From: Odoribacter sp. OttesenSCG-928-L07
GTDB taxonomy: Bacteria; Bacteroidota; Bacteroidia; Bacteroidales; BM520
Assembly (NCBI GenBank): GCA_030265965.1
Contig: JAJDHA010000001.1
Coordinates: 1 to 64,000 of the forward strand
DNA length: 64,000 nt
Reading direction: 5' to 3'
The notes below the pieces were generated by a model. That model did no database searches. It saw only the letters and a list, made by a program, of their open reading frames with translations, and was not told the origin of the DNA. A program made the position numbers and the translations under genes. Position 1 is the first letter of the stretch. Each line of letters begins with the position of its first letter. Shown here piece after piece: positions 10,522 to 22,122 of this stretch.

Positions 10522-12213
10522 ATGAAACATATTTTATTTAAAACAGCAATTGTTTTCGGAATCGTTTGTTATTCAACCGGAGCATTTTCTCAAAAAAGCA
10601 ATATAAGTGATTTTTGGGAAGTAAGCCAAAAGGTGGAGGATATTTTACCATATAATTATTCCGAATCAATGGAACTACTAAATGATTTATACAATATTGC
10701 CGATTTATATCCTGAAAACAGTAACTATTACACAACATGCCTTTATTTGGAAAGTTTGATTAACTATAATAATTTCAAATATGACTCTCTCCTAATAAAT
10801 AAACTAAATGATCATTTAACATATCTACAGCATTATGAAGGAAGCAGTTTATTCAACATTGCTTTAACTGAATATGCTATAGCCGTTAATAACATAGTTT
10901 TGAACGAGTTTTTAGATAGTTTTTTTGCGGCAATGCATGCATTAGAAAACTTTAAAATCGAAAACAACACCTACTACATTGCAAAAACATTAAATCTTCT
11001 TGGAAATATCTCAAACCAAATTCATAGTCATCATTTAGCAAATGATTATTTTGTTGAAGCTTTGTCGTATCTTACTCCTACCGACAATTTATATTATCGT
11101 GTTAAATGCAACTTATATATGGCAAATTCCTTTCTACAAAATCATCCTCTATCATTGGTTGATTCTCTGTTATCATTAGTTGAACCTATAAAAACCGGTA
11201 ATCACCCATCATCCTTACTTCATTTATATGCGAATCTGAGCGGAATTTATTCATTCCTTGGGCAATATGAAAAATCATTTAAGTATTTGAAGATTATTGC
11301 CGCTTTACTTGATGAAAATCCCGAAATTAATAACAAATATTTTTACTATAATTTAAACTATAATACTGCCTATTATTATAATCAATTGAGCATGCATGAT
11401 TCTGCATTATATTATTTTGAGAAAACTTATGATATAGCTTTAATACTTAACAACCAGAACTTATCAAGTAGTTGCTTATTAGAAATATCAAATATATATA
11501 GTGGTTTAGATCAAAAAGACAGCGCATATTATTATCTGACGAAATATGTTGAGTTACAAGATAACATAAATAATAGAGCAAAAATGTTTGAAACATACCG
11601 CACTTATATAAATGCCATAATAAATTATTCGAAAAAAGAACTTAAAATAAAGGAAAAGGAACTCTACATGCGAAATATAGGTCTGATAATTTCAATTATT
11701 GCTGTAATAATAAGTATGCTATTGATGATTATGCTGTTAATAATAATTAAACAAAAAAAGAATAAACAACAACTTCTAAAAGAAAGTCTCGACTCAAAAG
11801 TAAGAGAAATAACTTCATATTCGATGCTACTTTCAAACAAGAATAACTTGCTTGTAAACATTATGGATAATGTAAATGAGCTGACTTCCAACGATAATAA
11901 CAAAACAAGGATTGAAGAAATTAACAATTTAATAAAAAACAACCTTCATACTGATCTTGATTGGGAAACTTTTGTAATGCACTTTGAAAAAGTTCATCCG
12001 AATTTCTTCAAAAATCTAAAAAAGAAATGTGATGATTTGACCACAACAAATCTTCGATTTTGCGCATATATTAGAATTGGATTGTCAACTAAAGAAATTG
12101 CAACGATTCAGAATATTGCAACAACATCTGTTAAAGTTGCACGTTTTAGACTAAAGAAAAAATTTGGATTGAACGAAAATGACAGCTTGGATGAATTTAT
12201 TACTAGAATGTAA
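10522..12213 (+). CDS. TPR-repeat membrane protein with C-terminal LuxR-like HTH
   Basis: Signal peptide, TPR-like repeats, one TM helix (IGLIISIIAVIISMLLMIMLLIII), C-terminal RIGLSTKEIATIQNIATTSVKVARFRLKKKFGL. Confidence 0.8.
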   Translation: MKHILFKTAIVFGIVCYSTGAFSQKSNISDFWEVSQKVEDILPYNYSESMELLNDLYNIADLYPENSNYYTTCLYLESLINYNNFKYDSLLINKLNDHLTYLQHYEGSSLFNIALTEYAIAVNNIVLNEFLDSFFAAMHALENFKIENNTYYIAKTLNLLGNISNQIHSHHLANDYFVEALSYLTPTDNLYYRVKCNLYMANSFLQNHPLSLVDSLLSLVEPIKTGNHPSSLLHLYANLSGIYSFLGQYEKSFKYLKIIAALLDENPEINNKYFYYNLNYNTAYYYNQLSMHDSALYYFEKTYDIALILNNQNLSSSCLLEISNIYSGLDQKDSAYYYLTKYVELQDNINNRAKMFETYRTYINAIINYSKKELKIKEKELYMRNIGLIISIIAVIISMLLMIMLLIIIKQKKNKQQLLKESLDSKVREITSYSMLLSNKNNLLVNIMDNVNELTSNDNNKTRIEEINNLIKNNLHTDLDWETFVMHFEKVHPNFFKNLKKKCDDLTTTNLRFCAYIRIGLSTKEIATIQNIATTSVKVARFRLKKKFGLNENDSLDEFITRM

Positions 12214-12418
12214 TTTAAAGTATTTACATACAAGCAAATTAGTCATATAAATAATACTTTTTCAAAACAGAATCCTTTTATGCTTTTTTAATTAATTTAC
12301 AATTTTCAAACCGATTTTCTTTATTACCTTTGTCAATTGTGTTAATTTGTTGTGGCTTAACTACAATTTACACAAGGTTAAAACGTTATATTCAAGAAAA
12401 AAATGAAAAAATAATTTT

Positions 12419-13900
12419 ATGGTAGTATTTATAAAAATCGTACAATTGTTATTATGTCTGTCCCTTTTAGTTATCGTTCATGAGTTCGGACATTTTATCG
12501 CAGCTAAAATATTTAAAGTTAGAGTAGAAAAATTTTATCTGTTTTTTAATCCGAAGTTTTCCATTTTAAGAGCTAAGAAATTTAATGACAAATGGCATTT
12601 TAAATTCTTCTCAAAAAACATTGTTAATGAACGACCAAAACTTGATGAATACGGTAATCAAATGACTGATTCAAAGGGTCGAATGATTTATGAACAAATT
12701 CCTATTGAAGAATTGAGCGACGACAATTGGATGAAATATCCTGAAACAACAGAATGGGGAATCGGCTGGGTGCCATTAGGCGGATATGTCAAAATCGCTG
12801 GGATGATCGATGAATCAATGGATATGGAACAAATGAAGAATGAACCTCAACATTATGAATTTCGTTCAAAACCTGCTTGGCAACGATTAATAATAATGCT
12901 CGGCGGTATTATTATGAATATCGTTGCAGCAATGGTTATTTATATCGGATTATTAGCAGCTTACGGTGAAGCTTATCTTCCAACAGATAATGTAAAATAC
13001 GGAATTACAGTCGATTCATTAGGTTATGAAATGGGATTAAGAACCGGAGATAAAATTTTAAGCATTGACAACAACAAGGTTGAATCATTTTATAAAATTC
13101 CGGAAGAAATACTTCTTGAGCAAGCATCTACAATACAAGTTCTTAGAGATGGCGAAAAAGTTAATGTAACGATTCCCCAAGAAACAATGGGCAAAATCGT
13201 TAAAGCTCAAGAACTATTTATGAGTCCGCGCATTCCTTTTAACGTTGGCGGATTTTCTGAAGATTCTCCGGCAAAAATTGCAGGAATTGAAGTCAATGAT
13301 AGAATTATCGGCATAAATCATAATTACATGGATTTCTTCGATGAATACAAACCGGAATTACAAAAATATGCTAATCAGGATATTATTGTAAGTGTTATAA
13401 GAAATAATGACACATTAGATTATCCCGTTCATTTAAGTGAAGAAGCATTGCTCGGCGTATTTGTTACAGCATCAGGGGTTTTTGATTTCGCCGAAAAAAA
13501 TTATTCCTTCTTTGAAGCAGTCCCCGCCGGTTGTGCAAAAGCATTCACCGGAATTGGAAGTTATTTGAAACAACTGAAATTATTGTTCTCACCGGAAGTT
13601 AAAGCATACGAATCTGTTGGTAGTTTCATAACAATAGGAAGCATTTTCCCGGGAACTTGGGATTGGCAAGCCTTTTGGCAATTAACAGCATTCATCTCAA
13701 TCATTCTTGCGATAATGAATTTATTACCAATTCCGGCACTTGACGGAGGTCACGTTATTTTTACTCTTTACGAAATGATAACGAGAAGAAAACCAAGCGA
13801 TAAATTCTTGGAATACGCTCAAATAATAGGAATGCTCTTGATATTTGCATTGTTCGCTTTGGCAATGTGGAATGATATCACACGCTTTATTATAAAATAA
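12419..13900 (+). CDS. rseP: RIP metalloprotease RseP (site-2 protease family)
   Basis: [12 protein letters not shown] active site, PDZ region, [12 protein letters not shown]. Confidence 0.95.
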   Translation: MVVFIKIVQLLLCLSLLVIVHEFGHFIAAKIFKVRVEKFYLFFNPKFSILRAKKFNDKWHFKFFSKNIVNERPKLDEYGNQMTDSKGRMIYEQIPIEELSDDNWMKYPETTEWGIGWVPLGGYVKIAGMIDESMDMEQMKNEPQHYEFRSKPAWQRLIIMLGGIIMNIVAAMVIYIGLLAAYGEAYLPTDNVKYGITVDSLGYEMGLRTGDKILSIDNNKVESFYKIPEEILLEQASTIQVLRDGEKVNVTIPQETMGKIVKAQELFMSPRIPFNVGGFSEDSPAKIAGIEVNDRIIGINHNYMDFFDEYKPELQKYANQDIIVSVIRNNDTLDYPVHLSEEALLGVFVTASGVFDFAEKNYSFFEAVPAGCAKAFTGIGSYLKQLKLLFSPEVKAYESVGSFITIGSIFPGTWDWQAFWQLTAFISIILAIMNLLPIPALDGGHVIFTLYEMITRRKPSDKFLEYAQIIGMLLIFALFALAMWNDITRFIIK

Positions 13901-13905
13901 TTATT

Positions 13906-15420
13906 ATGCAAAAAGTACTTTTAATGATATTAGACGGTTGGGGTATTGGCGATGGTTCGAAAGCTGATGTTATTAGCAATACACCTACACCGAATATAGA
14001 TAGATTGACAAAAAAATATCCGCATGCTACTTTGAAAACCAGCGGCGAAGATGTTGGACTTCCTGAAGGCCAAATGGGTAACTCCGAAGTAGGACATTTG
14101 AATATTGGCGCTGGAAGAGTTGTATATCAAGATCTTGTAAGAATAAACAAAGCATGTGAAGATAATTCAATCACGAAAATTCCAACGATTGTCGATGCAA
14201 TGAATTATGCGAAAGAAAATAATGTTGCAATACATTTTATCGGATTAGTTTCTGATGGTTGCGTTCATTCATCCGACAAACATTTATACAAACTTTGCGA
14301 TATCACAAAAGAATATGGCATTGAAGATGTTTTCATTCACGCAATTACTGATGGAAGAGATACCGACCCGCACAGTGGATTAGGTTTTATTAAAAATCTA
14401 AACAAACATTTGGAAACAAGTAATGGAAAAATCGCAACTGTTGCAGGTAGATACTATACAATGGATAGAGATAAACGTTGGGAGCGAGTAAAGCGCGGCT
14501 ATGATGCAATGGTTAATGGTATTGGAATTGTTGCACATTCTGCAGAAGAAGCTATAGAGAAATCTTATGTTAAGGATGTTACCGATGAATTCATCATTCC
14601 TACCGTAATACTTGATGATAACAATAAGCCCATTGCTTGCATCAAAGATAATGATGTTGTTATTAGTTTCAATTTTCGCAATGACCGCGCCCGTCAATAT
14701 ACGCGAGCGCTTACGCAGGAAGCATTTCCGGAATACGATATGAAACCATTAAATTTGTATTATCTAACAATGACTCCTTATGATGATACATTTAAAAATC
14801 TTCATGTTATCTTCGACAAAGAACATGTGCATGTTACCTTAGGAGAAGTTGTGTCAAAAAATTTATTGCGCCAAATAAGAATTGCGGAAACTGAAAAATA
14901 TGCTCACGTTACTTTCTTTTTTAATGGAGGTGTTGAAACTGAATTTCCGGGAGAAAAACGTATCTTAATTCCTTCTCCGAAAGTTGCAACTTATGACCTT
15001 CAACCGGAAATGAGCGCTTATGAAGTTAAAAATGCAATTGTCGAAGAAATCAATAATGAATCTGCTGACTTCATCTGTTTAAATTTTGCTAATGGCGATA
15101 TGGTAGGACATACCGGTGTTTACAGCGCAATTCAAAAAGCAATTACTGTTGTTGACGAATGTGTCGGCGAAATTGTGGATGCTTCGGAAAAACATGATTA
15201 CACGGTTATTATCATAGCCGATCATGGTAATGCCGACTACGCTTTGAATAGCGACGGCAGTCCGAATACCGCACACTCGCTAAATGTTGTACCAATAATT
15301 CTTGTTAGTGACAAATACACTAATGTAAATGACGGCAGACTATCCGATATTGCACCTACTATTTTAAAGATAATGGGAATAGAAATTCCGAAAGAAATGA
15401 CAGGAAATATTTTAGTTTGA
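13906..15420 (+). CDS. gpmI: 2,3-bisphosphoglycerate-independent phosphoglycerate mutase
   Basis: [55 protein letters not shown]. Confidence 0.97.
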   Translation: MQKVLLMILDGWGIGDGSKADVISNTPTPNIDRLTKKYPHATLKTSGEDVGLPEGQMGNSEVGHLNIGAGRVVYQDLVRINKACEDNSITKIPTIVDAMNYAKENNVAIHFIGLVSDGCVHSSDKHLYKLCDITKEYGIEDVFIHAITDGRDTDPHSGLGFIKNLNKHLETSNGKIATVAGRYYTMDRDKRWERVKRGYDAMVNGIGIVAHSAEEAIEKSYVKDVTDEFIIPTVILDDNNKPIACIKDNDVVISFNFRNDRARQYTRALTQEAFPEYDMKPLNLYYLTMTPYDDTFKNLHVIFDKEHVHVTLGEVVSKNLLRQIRIAETEKYAHVTFFFNGGVETEFPGEKRILIPSPKVATYDLQPEMSAYEVKNAIVEEINNESADFICLNFANGDMVGHTGVYSAIQKAITVVDECVGEIVDASEKHDYTVIIIADHGNADYALNSDGSPNTAHSLNVVPIILVSDKYTNVNDGRLSDIAPTILKIMGIEIPKEMTGNILV

Positions 15421-15437
15421 AAAAATAAATTTCACTT

Positions 15438-16997
15438 ATGCTTAACACATTATCAAATATATTAACAAAACTGTTATCGGTAATTATCTTGATTATGTTA
15501 AGCGTTTTTTGTAATGCTCAATCCGAAGTCGAAAAAAAGTCAACCGACGATGAAAAAAAACCAACATTAATACAACTAATTCAGGCTGACGTTGCAAATA
15601 ATCATCGTTCTACAAATAATCAAATTTTAATAGGCAACGTTATCTTTAAACATGACGAAGCCTTCCTTTATTGCGATAGCGCATATTTGAATAAGAGTCG
15701 CAACGATTTAGAAGCTTTTGGTAAAGTACATGTTATTGAAAGTGACACAATCAATTTGTACGGAAAACATTTGATTTACAACGGTAATACAAAACTTGCA
15801 GAAATTAGTCGTGAGGTTTTATTGACAGATCCAACTACTAATCTTCGCACCGAAATTTTATTTTACGACAGAGCAAAACAAGTTGCGTATTATAATACCG
15901 GAGCAACAATTATTAATAGTGATAAAACTTTGGTAAGCAAACGAGGTATTTATAATTTAGATAATAAAGATTTCGATTTTTTTATTGATGTGGTAATAAC
16001 AGACCCTGAATATGTTTTAGAGGCAGATACGGTTTTTTATAATAGTAATACTGAAATTGCAAGAACAATTAGCAAAACAATTATTCACAATGGCGAAAAT
16101 ACAATATATTGTGAAAAGGGAATTTATGATTCTAAAGTTAAAAAATCATTTTTAAAAACAAATGTTGAAATACACTATAATGAATATATAGTTTTTTGTG
16201 ATAGCGCTTATTATAATGAATCAATAGAATATGCAGAGGCTTATAAAGATGTAATTACAATCGATACCGCAAATAATGTCAAATCTTGGTCGGAATATCT
16301 CGAATACAACAAAATAGGAGAATACGCATTTATTTCTGAGGATGCAGTAGCAAGAGCAGTAAACGAAGGCGATACTATTTTCCTTTTTGCAGACACTTTG
16401 TTCGCAAAATTTAATAATGAAACTGAAACTATTGATAAAGCATTCGCATATAATAATACAAAAATATTTAGTAATGATTATCAGTCTGCATGCGATTCGT
16501 TAGTGTATTATCATTCAGATTCAATCGCTGTGTTATATAATAGTCCTGCTTTGTGGTCGGGAAATAATCAAATTACCGGTGATTCAATTACATTCATAGT
16601 TAAAAATGAAACTCTTGAAAAAATTACTGCAACACCAAACGGATTTATTATTTCAGAAGATAGTCTCGGCGCATATAATCAAATTAAAGGCAAACTTATT
16701 GACTTATTTTTTGAAAACAATAAACTCGACAATGTTTTTGTTAATGGCAATTCTGAGATTTTATATTTTCTTAGAGAAGATGATGGGACAATGATTGGTC
16801 CTTATTATATCATTTCATCCGATTCAAGAATTTTCTTTAATGAAAATGAAATTTCGAAATTAATTAACCTTAGTAATCCTAAATCAGAACTTACACCTGA
16901 AGAAAAATCAGTAAAAGAAAAAGAAATTTTAACAGGATTCAAAAATAAATTTGATGAAATACCTGAAAAACCTACAAATAATAAGTTTTTTCGGTAA
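15438..16997 (+). CDS. OstA-like protein (LPS-transport related)
   Basis: Signal peptide and OstA/LptA-type repeats (NNQILIGNVIFKHDEAFLYCDSAYLNKSRNDLEAFGKVHV). Confidence 0.85.
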   Translation: MLNTLSNILTKLLSVIILIMLSVFCNAQSEVEKKSTDDEKKPTLIQLIQADVANNHRSTNNQILIGNVIFKHDEAFLYCDSAYLNKSRNDLEAFGKVHVIESDTINLYGKHLIYNGNTKLAEISREVLLTDPTTNLRTEILFYDRAKQVAYYNTGATIINSDKTLVSKRGIYNLDNKDFDFFIDVVITDPEYVLEADTVFYNSNTEIARTISKTIIHNGENTIYCEKGIYDSKVKKSFLKTNVEIHYNEYIVFCDSAYYNESIEYAEAYKDVITIDTANNVKSWSEYLEYNKIGEYAFISEDAVARAVNEGDTIFLFADTLFAKFNNETETIDKAFAYNNTKIFSNDYQSACDSLVYYHSDSIAVLYNSPALWSGNNQITGDSITFIVKNETLEKITATPNGFIISEDSLGAYNQIKGKLIDLFFENNKLDNVFVNGNSEILYFLREDDGTMIGPYYIISSDSRIFFNENEISKLINLSNPKSELTPEEKSVKEKEILTGFKNKFDEIPEKPTNNKFFR

Positions 16998-17113
16998 TAT
17001 TAATGAATCTTAATTTTCTTTGCTTGTTTTTTCAAAAAACAAACCAATCAAACCATTGTTAATCAAGATTGTAAAATTTGTTAACATTTATTAACATTTT
17101 TTATTGAAAAAAC

Positions 17114-17145
17114 TTGTCACAAAATCAAATTTATTTATACCTTTG
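17114..17145 (+). promoter_or_regulatory. Bacteroidota-type promoter (TTG-N21-TAccTTTG)
   Basis: TTG 17114-17116, TACCTTTG 17138-17145. Confidence 0.7.
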
Positions 17146-17149
17146 TCAA

Positions 17150-17295
17150 GTTCTTTTTTTTGTATTTACAATGTGGTTGGTCGTCAGTTCGTCCCTTCCT
17201 TTTAGTTCCTAAAATAATGTGTGTATATATTTACCCCCCCTTTAGAAACGACCAACCCATTAAAGGTAGAAGCGATTGCTTCTACCTTTTTTTTT
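17150..17295 (+). ncRNA. candidate small structured RNA upstream of pgi (possible 6S-like/Bacteroidales-1-like RNA, or a leader)
   Basis: Promoter at 17114-17145; long-range stem 17171-17184/17248-17260 (ATG[T]GGTTGGTCGT/ACGACCAACCCAT); terminator 17265-17295. Confidence 0.55.
17265..17295 (+). terminator. intrinsic terminator of the candidate sRNA
   Basis: 9-bp perfect stem GGTAGAAGC-GATT-GCTTCTACC followed by 9 T. Confidence 0.85.
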
Positions 17296-17315
17296 GTATA
17301 TTTGCCAAAAAAATT

Positions 17316-18605
17316 ATGAAAGCAATAAGTGTAAACAACAAGTTCTCAGAACAATTTATTCCAATCGAATTAAACAATATCATAATTAATGAATTAATTT
17401 CCGCCTATAATACATTAATTGATAAAACGGGCAAAGGGAAGGAATTTACCGGTTGGATTGACACGCCAAAATCTATTCTTGATTCATCTTTATTATATGA
17501 AGTAAATGAACACATCGGAAGTTTAAAAAACAAAATTGATTCTGTTGTAGTTATCGGGATTGGCGGTTCTTATCTTGGAGCAAAAGCAATTATTGATGCA
17601 TTAAATTATCAACATATTTCAAATGGAATAAAAATTCATTATGCCGGCAATGATCTTAACGGAATCAACCTGAGCAATTTACTCAACAACTTGGAACGTG
17701 AAGATTATGCTGTGGTAGTAATTTCAAAATCAGGGACTACAATAGAACCTGCAATAGCTTTCAGAATAATTAAGGAACATATTGAAAAGAAATACGGCAC
17801 TTCTGAAGCCGCAAATAGAATTATTGCAATTACAGACAAAGAAAAAGGTAAATTGCGCGAAACTGCTAATCAAAATAATTACAAAACATTCGTTATTCCT
17901 GATGATGTCGGCGGAAGATTTTCTGTGTTGACTCCCGTAGGATTGGTGCCGCTTGCTTTTGCCGGAATAGATATTAACGAACTTGTTAGAGGAGCCAATG
18001 ATATGGCAGAAATATGTACAAAGGAAAATGATATATCAAAAAACCCTGCTTTACAATATGCAATGACAAGATATAGCTTGCACGCATTAGGATTTGATGT
18101 TGAGATTCTTGTAAATTACCTCAACCAGCTTAACTCACTCTGTGAATGGTGGAAACAACTTTTTGGTGAAAGTGAAGGAAAAGATGGAAAAGGTTTATTT
18201 CCGGCAAGCACTTCATTTACAACAGATTTACATTCATTAGGACAATTTATCCAAGATGGCTCAAAAATACTCTTTGAAACAATTCTACATATAGAAAATA
18301 TTGACAAAGATGTCATAATTCCAAAAATTGAAAATGATTTCGACGGATTAAATTATCTTGCAGGAAAAAGTTTGCATCAAATAAATAAAATCGCTGAGGA
18401 AGCAACAACCCAAGCTCATGTTGACGGCGGTGTGCCAAACATTACCATTAATATTCCACAATTAAATGAGTATTATCTCGGACAATTAATATATATGTTC
18501 GAATTTGCTTGCGGCATTGGCGGTTATATGCTTGATGTAAATCCTTTCGACCAACCCGGAGTTGAAGCGTATAAAAAGAATATGTTTAAACTACTGCAAT
18601 ATTAA
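17316..18605 (+). CDS. pgi: glucose-6-phosphate isomerase
   Basis: [59 protein letters not shown]. Track start 17160 lies in the candidate sRNA; ATG 17316 is the likely start. Confidence 0.96.
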   Translation: MKAISVNNKFSEQFIPIELNNIIINELISAYNTLIDKTGKGKEFTGWIDTPKSILDSSLLYEVNEHIGSLKNKIDSVVVIGIGGSYLGAKAIIDALNYQHISNGIKIHYAGNDLNGINLSNLLNNLEREDYAVVVISKSGTTIEPAIAFRIIKEHIEKKYGTSEAANRIIAITDKEKGKLRETANQNNYKTFVIPDDVGGRFSVLTPVGLVPLAFAGIDINELVRGANDMAEICTKENDISKNPALQYAMTRYSLHALGFDVEILVNYLNQLNSLCEWWKQLFGESEGKDGKGLFPASTSFTTDLHSLGQFIQDGSKILFETILHIENIDKDVIIPKIENDFDGLNYLAGKSLHQINKIAEEATTQAHVDGGVPNITINIPQLNEYYLGQLIYMFEFACGIGGYMLDVNPFDQPGVEAYKKNMFKLLQY

Positions 18606-21372
18606 TAATTCTTTTCGGCACAAAAATAAATTTTTTGACCTCTTTACCTTCAGTCCATTTTTGCGCTTCAGGAGTTGCGAGAACTATTTTTTCAACCTCA
18701 TCTTGACTTAATGTTAAAGGTAAATTAATTTTAAATCTAACTTTTCCATTAAACGAAACAGGATATTCAAAACTATCTTCATGAACATATTTTGCATCGA
18801 AAACAGGATATGCTGCATATTCAACCGTTGTGTCATGTCCCGACAATTGCCATAATTCTTCTGCAATATGCGGTGCGTAAGGCGAAATTAAAACGGTAAG
18901 TTCATCTAAAATTTTTCTTTTATTACATTTTAACTCTGATAATTCATTTACTGCAATCATAAAACTTGCAACAGCCGTATTAAAAGAAAAGTTTTTAATA
19001 TCGGTTTCAACCTTATTGATTGTTTTATGTAAAACCTTCAACTCTTCTGCGGTTGGCTCTTCATCAGAGAGAATAAAGTTGTTATCTCTATCATGATATA
19101 ATCTCCACAATTTTTTCAAGAAACGAAATACACCTTCTATTCCGTTGGTATCCCATGGTTTATGCGATTCCAATGGTCCCAAAAACATTTCGTAGAGACG
19201 TAAAGTATCTGCGCCGTATTTTTCAACCAAGTCATCAGGATTTTGCACATTGAATTTCGACTTCGACATTTTTTCGATTTCCCAACCGCAAATGTATTTT
19301 CCATCTTCTAAGATAAATTCTGCACTTGCGTTTTCGGGACTTTGTTTTTTGAAAGCTTCAATATCGAGTTCATCATTTTTTACAATATTAATATCGACGT
19401 GCAAAGCAGAGGTGTCATAATCATTTTTCAGATTCAAAGAAACATATTTATTTGTGCCGTTTATACGATAAACGAAATTCGAACGTCCTTGTATTTTACC
19501 TTGATTGATAAGTTTTTGATACGGTTCCTCAGTAATAGCCACACCAATATCGAACAAAAATTTATCCCAAACACGCGAATAAATCAAATGACCTGATGCA
19601 TGTTCGTCGCCGCCCAAATACAAATCTACATTAACCCAATAACTTGCAGCTTCTTTTGAAACCAACTCATTATTGTTTTTCGAATCCATGTATCTCAGAT
19701 AATAAGCGCTTGAACCTGCAAATCCGGGCATTGTATTTACTTCTAAGGGATAACCTTTGTAAGTCCAATTTTTAGCGCGCGCCAAAGGAGGTTCGCCGCT
19801 TTCAGTCGGTAAAAACTTATCAACTTCCGGCAATTCCAAAGGCAAATCCTTTTCATCCATTGCGTAAGGAATTCCATCTTTATAATAGATTGGGAACGGT
19901 TCGCCCCAATATCTTTGTCTGCTGAAGATTGCATCACGAAGACGATAATTGATTTTTCCTTTACCGACATTCATCTCTTCAAGTTTTTTCACAACTGTAG
20001 AAATTGCTTCTTTCACATTCATTCCAGTAATAAATCCGGAGTTAATAATCACACCATCTTTAGAATCATAAGATTCTTCCCAAGTTGAAGTATCTTTTGG
20101 CTCATCGCCGGGAGCACAAACAACTTGTAAAACAGGAAGTCCGAAATGGCGAGCAAAAGCAAAATCTCTACTATCATGACCCGGAACAGCCATTATTGCG
20201 CCGGTTCCATAACCAGAAAGAACGTAATCGGCAATCCAAATTGGAACTTTTTCGTTTGTCAACGGATTTATTCCGTAAGCTCCGGTAAATACTCCGCTCA
20301 CAGTTTTAACTTCCGTCATTCTTTCGCGTTCGCTACGATTTTTAGCGTAGGTAACGTATTCTTCAACTTGAGCTTTGTTTTCAGGTTTAGTGATTATATC
20401 GACATAATCGTGTTCAGGAGCAAGTACCATAAAAGTTGAACCCCAGAGAGTATCAGGACGGGTTGTGAAGATTTCCAACTTCATATCAGGATGATTTTCA
20501 ATACCGAAGAAAACAGTTGCGCCTTCGGAGCGACCAATCCAGTTTCTTTGCATTTCTTTTAGGGATTCAGACCAATCGACAGTATTGAGTCCGTCGAGCA
20601 AACGTTGAGCGTAAGCTGTAATTCTCAAAATCCATTGCTGCATCTTTTTTCTTTCCACAGGAAATCCGCCTCTTTCAGATAATCCGTTGATTACTTCATC
20701 ATTAGCCAAAACAGTTCCGAGAGCAGGACACCAATTAACCCAAGTTTCAGCCAAATAAGCAAGACGATAATTCATAAGAATTTCTTGTTGTTCTGCTTCC
20801 GATTTAGAGTTCCACTCATCGGCGGTAAACGACATTGGCTCAGTACAAGCCAAATCCAAATCTTTTGTTCCTTGCAATGAAAAGACTTCGACAAGCTCAT
20901 CAATTGGCCGCGCACTATTCGCCTGATTGCAATAATAAGAATTAAATAATTGAATAAAAACCCATTGAGTCCATTTGTAATATTTCGGGTCAGAAGTTAC
21001 AACTTCTCTATCCCAGTCGAAAGAAAAACCAATTTTATCAAGTTGTTCTCTATATCTTTTGATATTTTTTTCGGTAGTAATAGCAGGATGTGTTCCTGTT
21101 TGGATTGCGTATTGTTCTGCAGGAAGTCCGAAAGCATCATAGCCCATCGGGTGCAACACATTAAAACCTTTGTGGCGCATAAATCGCGCATAAATATCCG
21201 AAGCAATGTAACCCAAAGGGTGACCGACATGCAAACCTGCTCCCGAAGGATAAGGAAACATATCAAGCACATAATATTTTTTCTTATTATTATCTATTTC
21301 CGTTTTAAACGTTTTATTTTCAGCCCAATACTTTTGCCATTTTTTTTCTATTTCCGAATGTTTATATTCCAT
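18586..21372 (-). CDS. leuS: leucine--tRNA ligase
   Basis: [22 protein letters not shown] (HIGH), [13 protein letters not shown] (KMSKS), editing-domain [12 protein letters not shown]. Confidence 0.97.
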   Translation of the reverse strand: MEYKHSEIEKKWQKYWAENKTFKTEIDNNKKKYYVLDMFPYPSGAGLHVGHPLGYIASDIYARFMRHKGFNVLHPMGYDAFGLPAEQYAIQTGTHPAITTEKNIKRYREQLDKIGFSFDWDREVVTSDPKYYKWTQWVFIQLFNSYYCNQANSARPIDELVEVFSLQGTKDLDLACTEPMSFTADEWNSKSEAEQQEILMNYRLAYLAETWVNWCPALGTVLANDEVINGLSERGGFPVERKKMQQWILRITAYAQRLLDGLNTVDWSESLKEMQRNWIGRSEGATVFFGIENHPDMKLEIFTTRPDTLWGSTFMVLAPEHDYVDIITKPENKAQVEEYVTYAKNRSERERMTEVKTVSGVFTGAYGINPLTNEKVPIWIADYVLSGYGTGAIMAVPGHDSRDFAFARHFGLPVLQVVCAPGDEPKDTSTWEESYDSKDGVIINSGFITGMNVKEAISTVVKKLEEMNVGKGKINYRLRDAIFSRQRYWGEPFPIYYKDGIPYAMDEKDLPLELPEVDKFLPTESGEPPLARAKNWTYKGYPLEVNTMPGFAGSSAYYLRYMDSKNNNELVSKEAASYWVNVDLYLGGDEHASGHLIYSRVWDKFLFDIGVAITEEPYQKLINQGKIQGRSNFVYRINGTNKYVSLNLKNDYDTSALHVDINIVKNDELDIEAFKKQSPENASAEFILEDGKYICGWEIEKMSKSKFNVQNPDDLVEKYGADTLRLYEMFLGPLESHKPWDTNGIEGVFRFLKKLWRLYHDRDNNFILSDEEPTAEELKVLHKTINKVETDIKNFSFNTAVASFMIAVNELSELKCNKRKILDELTVLISPYAPHIAEELWQLSGHDTTVEYAAYPVFDAKYVHEDSFEYPVSFNGKVRFKINLPLTLSQDEVEKIVLATPEAQKWTEGKEVKKFIFVPKRIINIAVV

Positions 21373-21398
21373 AAAAGCAATTATTCTAATTAAAAATT

Positions 21399-21980
21399 TT
21401 ATTTGTGTTGATTAATATATTGTTGAATTTGACTTTCAATAACTTTAGGGTAGCACTCATATTCAAGAACATGAATTTTTTGTGCTAATGATTCTGCTGT
21501 ATCATCATTTTCAACATTACATTTAGCTTGAAAAATGATTTTACCTTCATCATAAATATTGTTCACATAATGAATTGTAATTCCCGATTCTGTTTCCTTA
21601 GCATCAATTACCGCATTATGAACATTAGTGCCGTACATTCCTTTTCCGCCGAATTTTGGCAGAAGCGCAGGATGAATATTAATGATTTTATTTGGGTATG
21701 CATCCACAATAAAATCCGGAACTAAGAGAAGGAATCCTGCGAGGATAATGAATTCGATTTCATTTTCTTGAAGAATTTTGAGAACACCTTCGCTATCTTT
21801 TAATTCTTTTGGTGAAAAAACGACGCAGGGAATATTCAACTTTTTTGCTCTTTCGATAACGTAAGCATCATTCTTATTTGTAAGAAACAACTTAACATTA
21901 ACCTTAGGATTTCCTTTAAAATAATTTGCGATATTTTCAGCGTTAGAACCATTTCCGGATGCGAATATTGCGATATTCAT
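21399..21980 (-). CDS. purN: phosphoribosylglycinamide formyltransferase
   Basis: [46 protein letters not shown]. Confidence 0.95.
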   Translation of the reverse strand: MNIAIFASGNGSNAENIANYFKGNPKVNVKLFLTNKNDAYVIERAKKLNIPCVVFSPKELKDSEGVLKILQENEIEFIILAGFLLLVPDFIVDAYPNKIINIHPALLPKFGGKGMYGTNVHNAVIDAKETESGITIHYVNNIYDEGKIIFQAKCNVENDDTAESLAQKIHVLEYECYPKVIESQIQQYINQHK

Positions 21981-22004
21981 TGCTATTAAAAATTAAATTA
22001 GCTG

Positions 22005-22012
22005 CAAAGATA
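22005..22012 (-). promoter_or_regulatory. -7 box upstream of purN
   Basis: TATCTTTG on the minus strand. Confidence 0.5.
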
Positions 22013-22036
22013 GGATTTTCAGTTGAAAGTTGGGAG

Positions 22037-22052
22037 TTGAGGGTTGAAAGTT
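22037..22052. repeat. left copy of 16-bp inverted repeat flanking the RM island
   Basis: TTGAGGGTTGAAAGTT; exact reverse complement at 33149-33164. Confidence 0.8.
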
Positions 22053-22122
22053 TTTTGGATAAATCTTTTTTTGAGTCGATTTATTATTTTAAATTTACTT
22101 TACTGTTATAAAAAACTAATAA

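Noticed and set aside
12340-12404. Imperfect dyad (TTGTGTTAATTTGT...ACAATTTACACAA) before rseP considered as a riboswitch
   Set aside because: Only an AT-rich imperfect hairpin; no recognisable riboswitch core
17160-17315. 52-aa N-terminal extension of Pgi in the ORF track
   Set aside because: Lies in the candidate sRNA and its terminator; conserved Pgi start is at 17316
20950-21393. 147-aa plus-strand ORF
   Set aside because: Antisense to the leuS N-terminal region; leuS assignment is unambiguous
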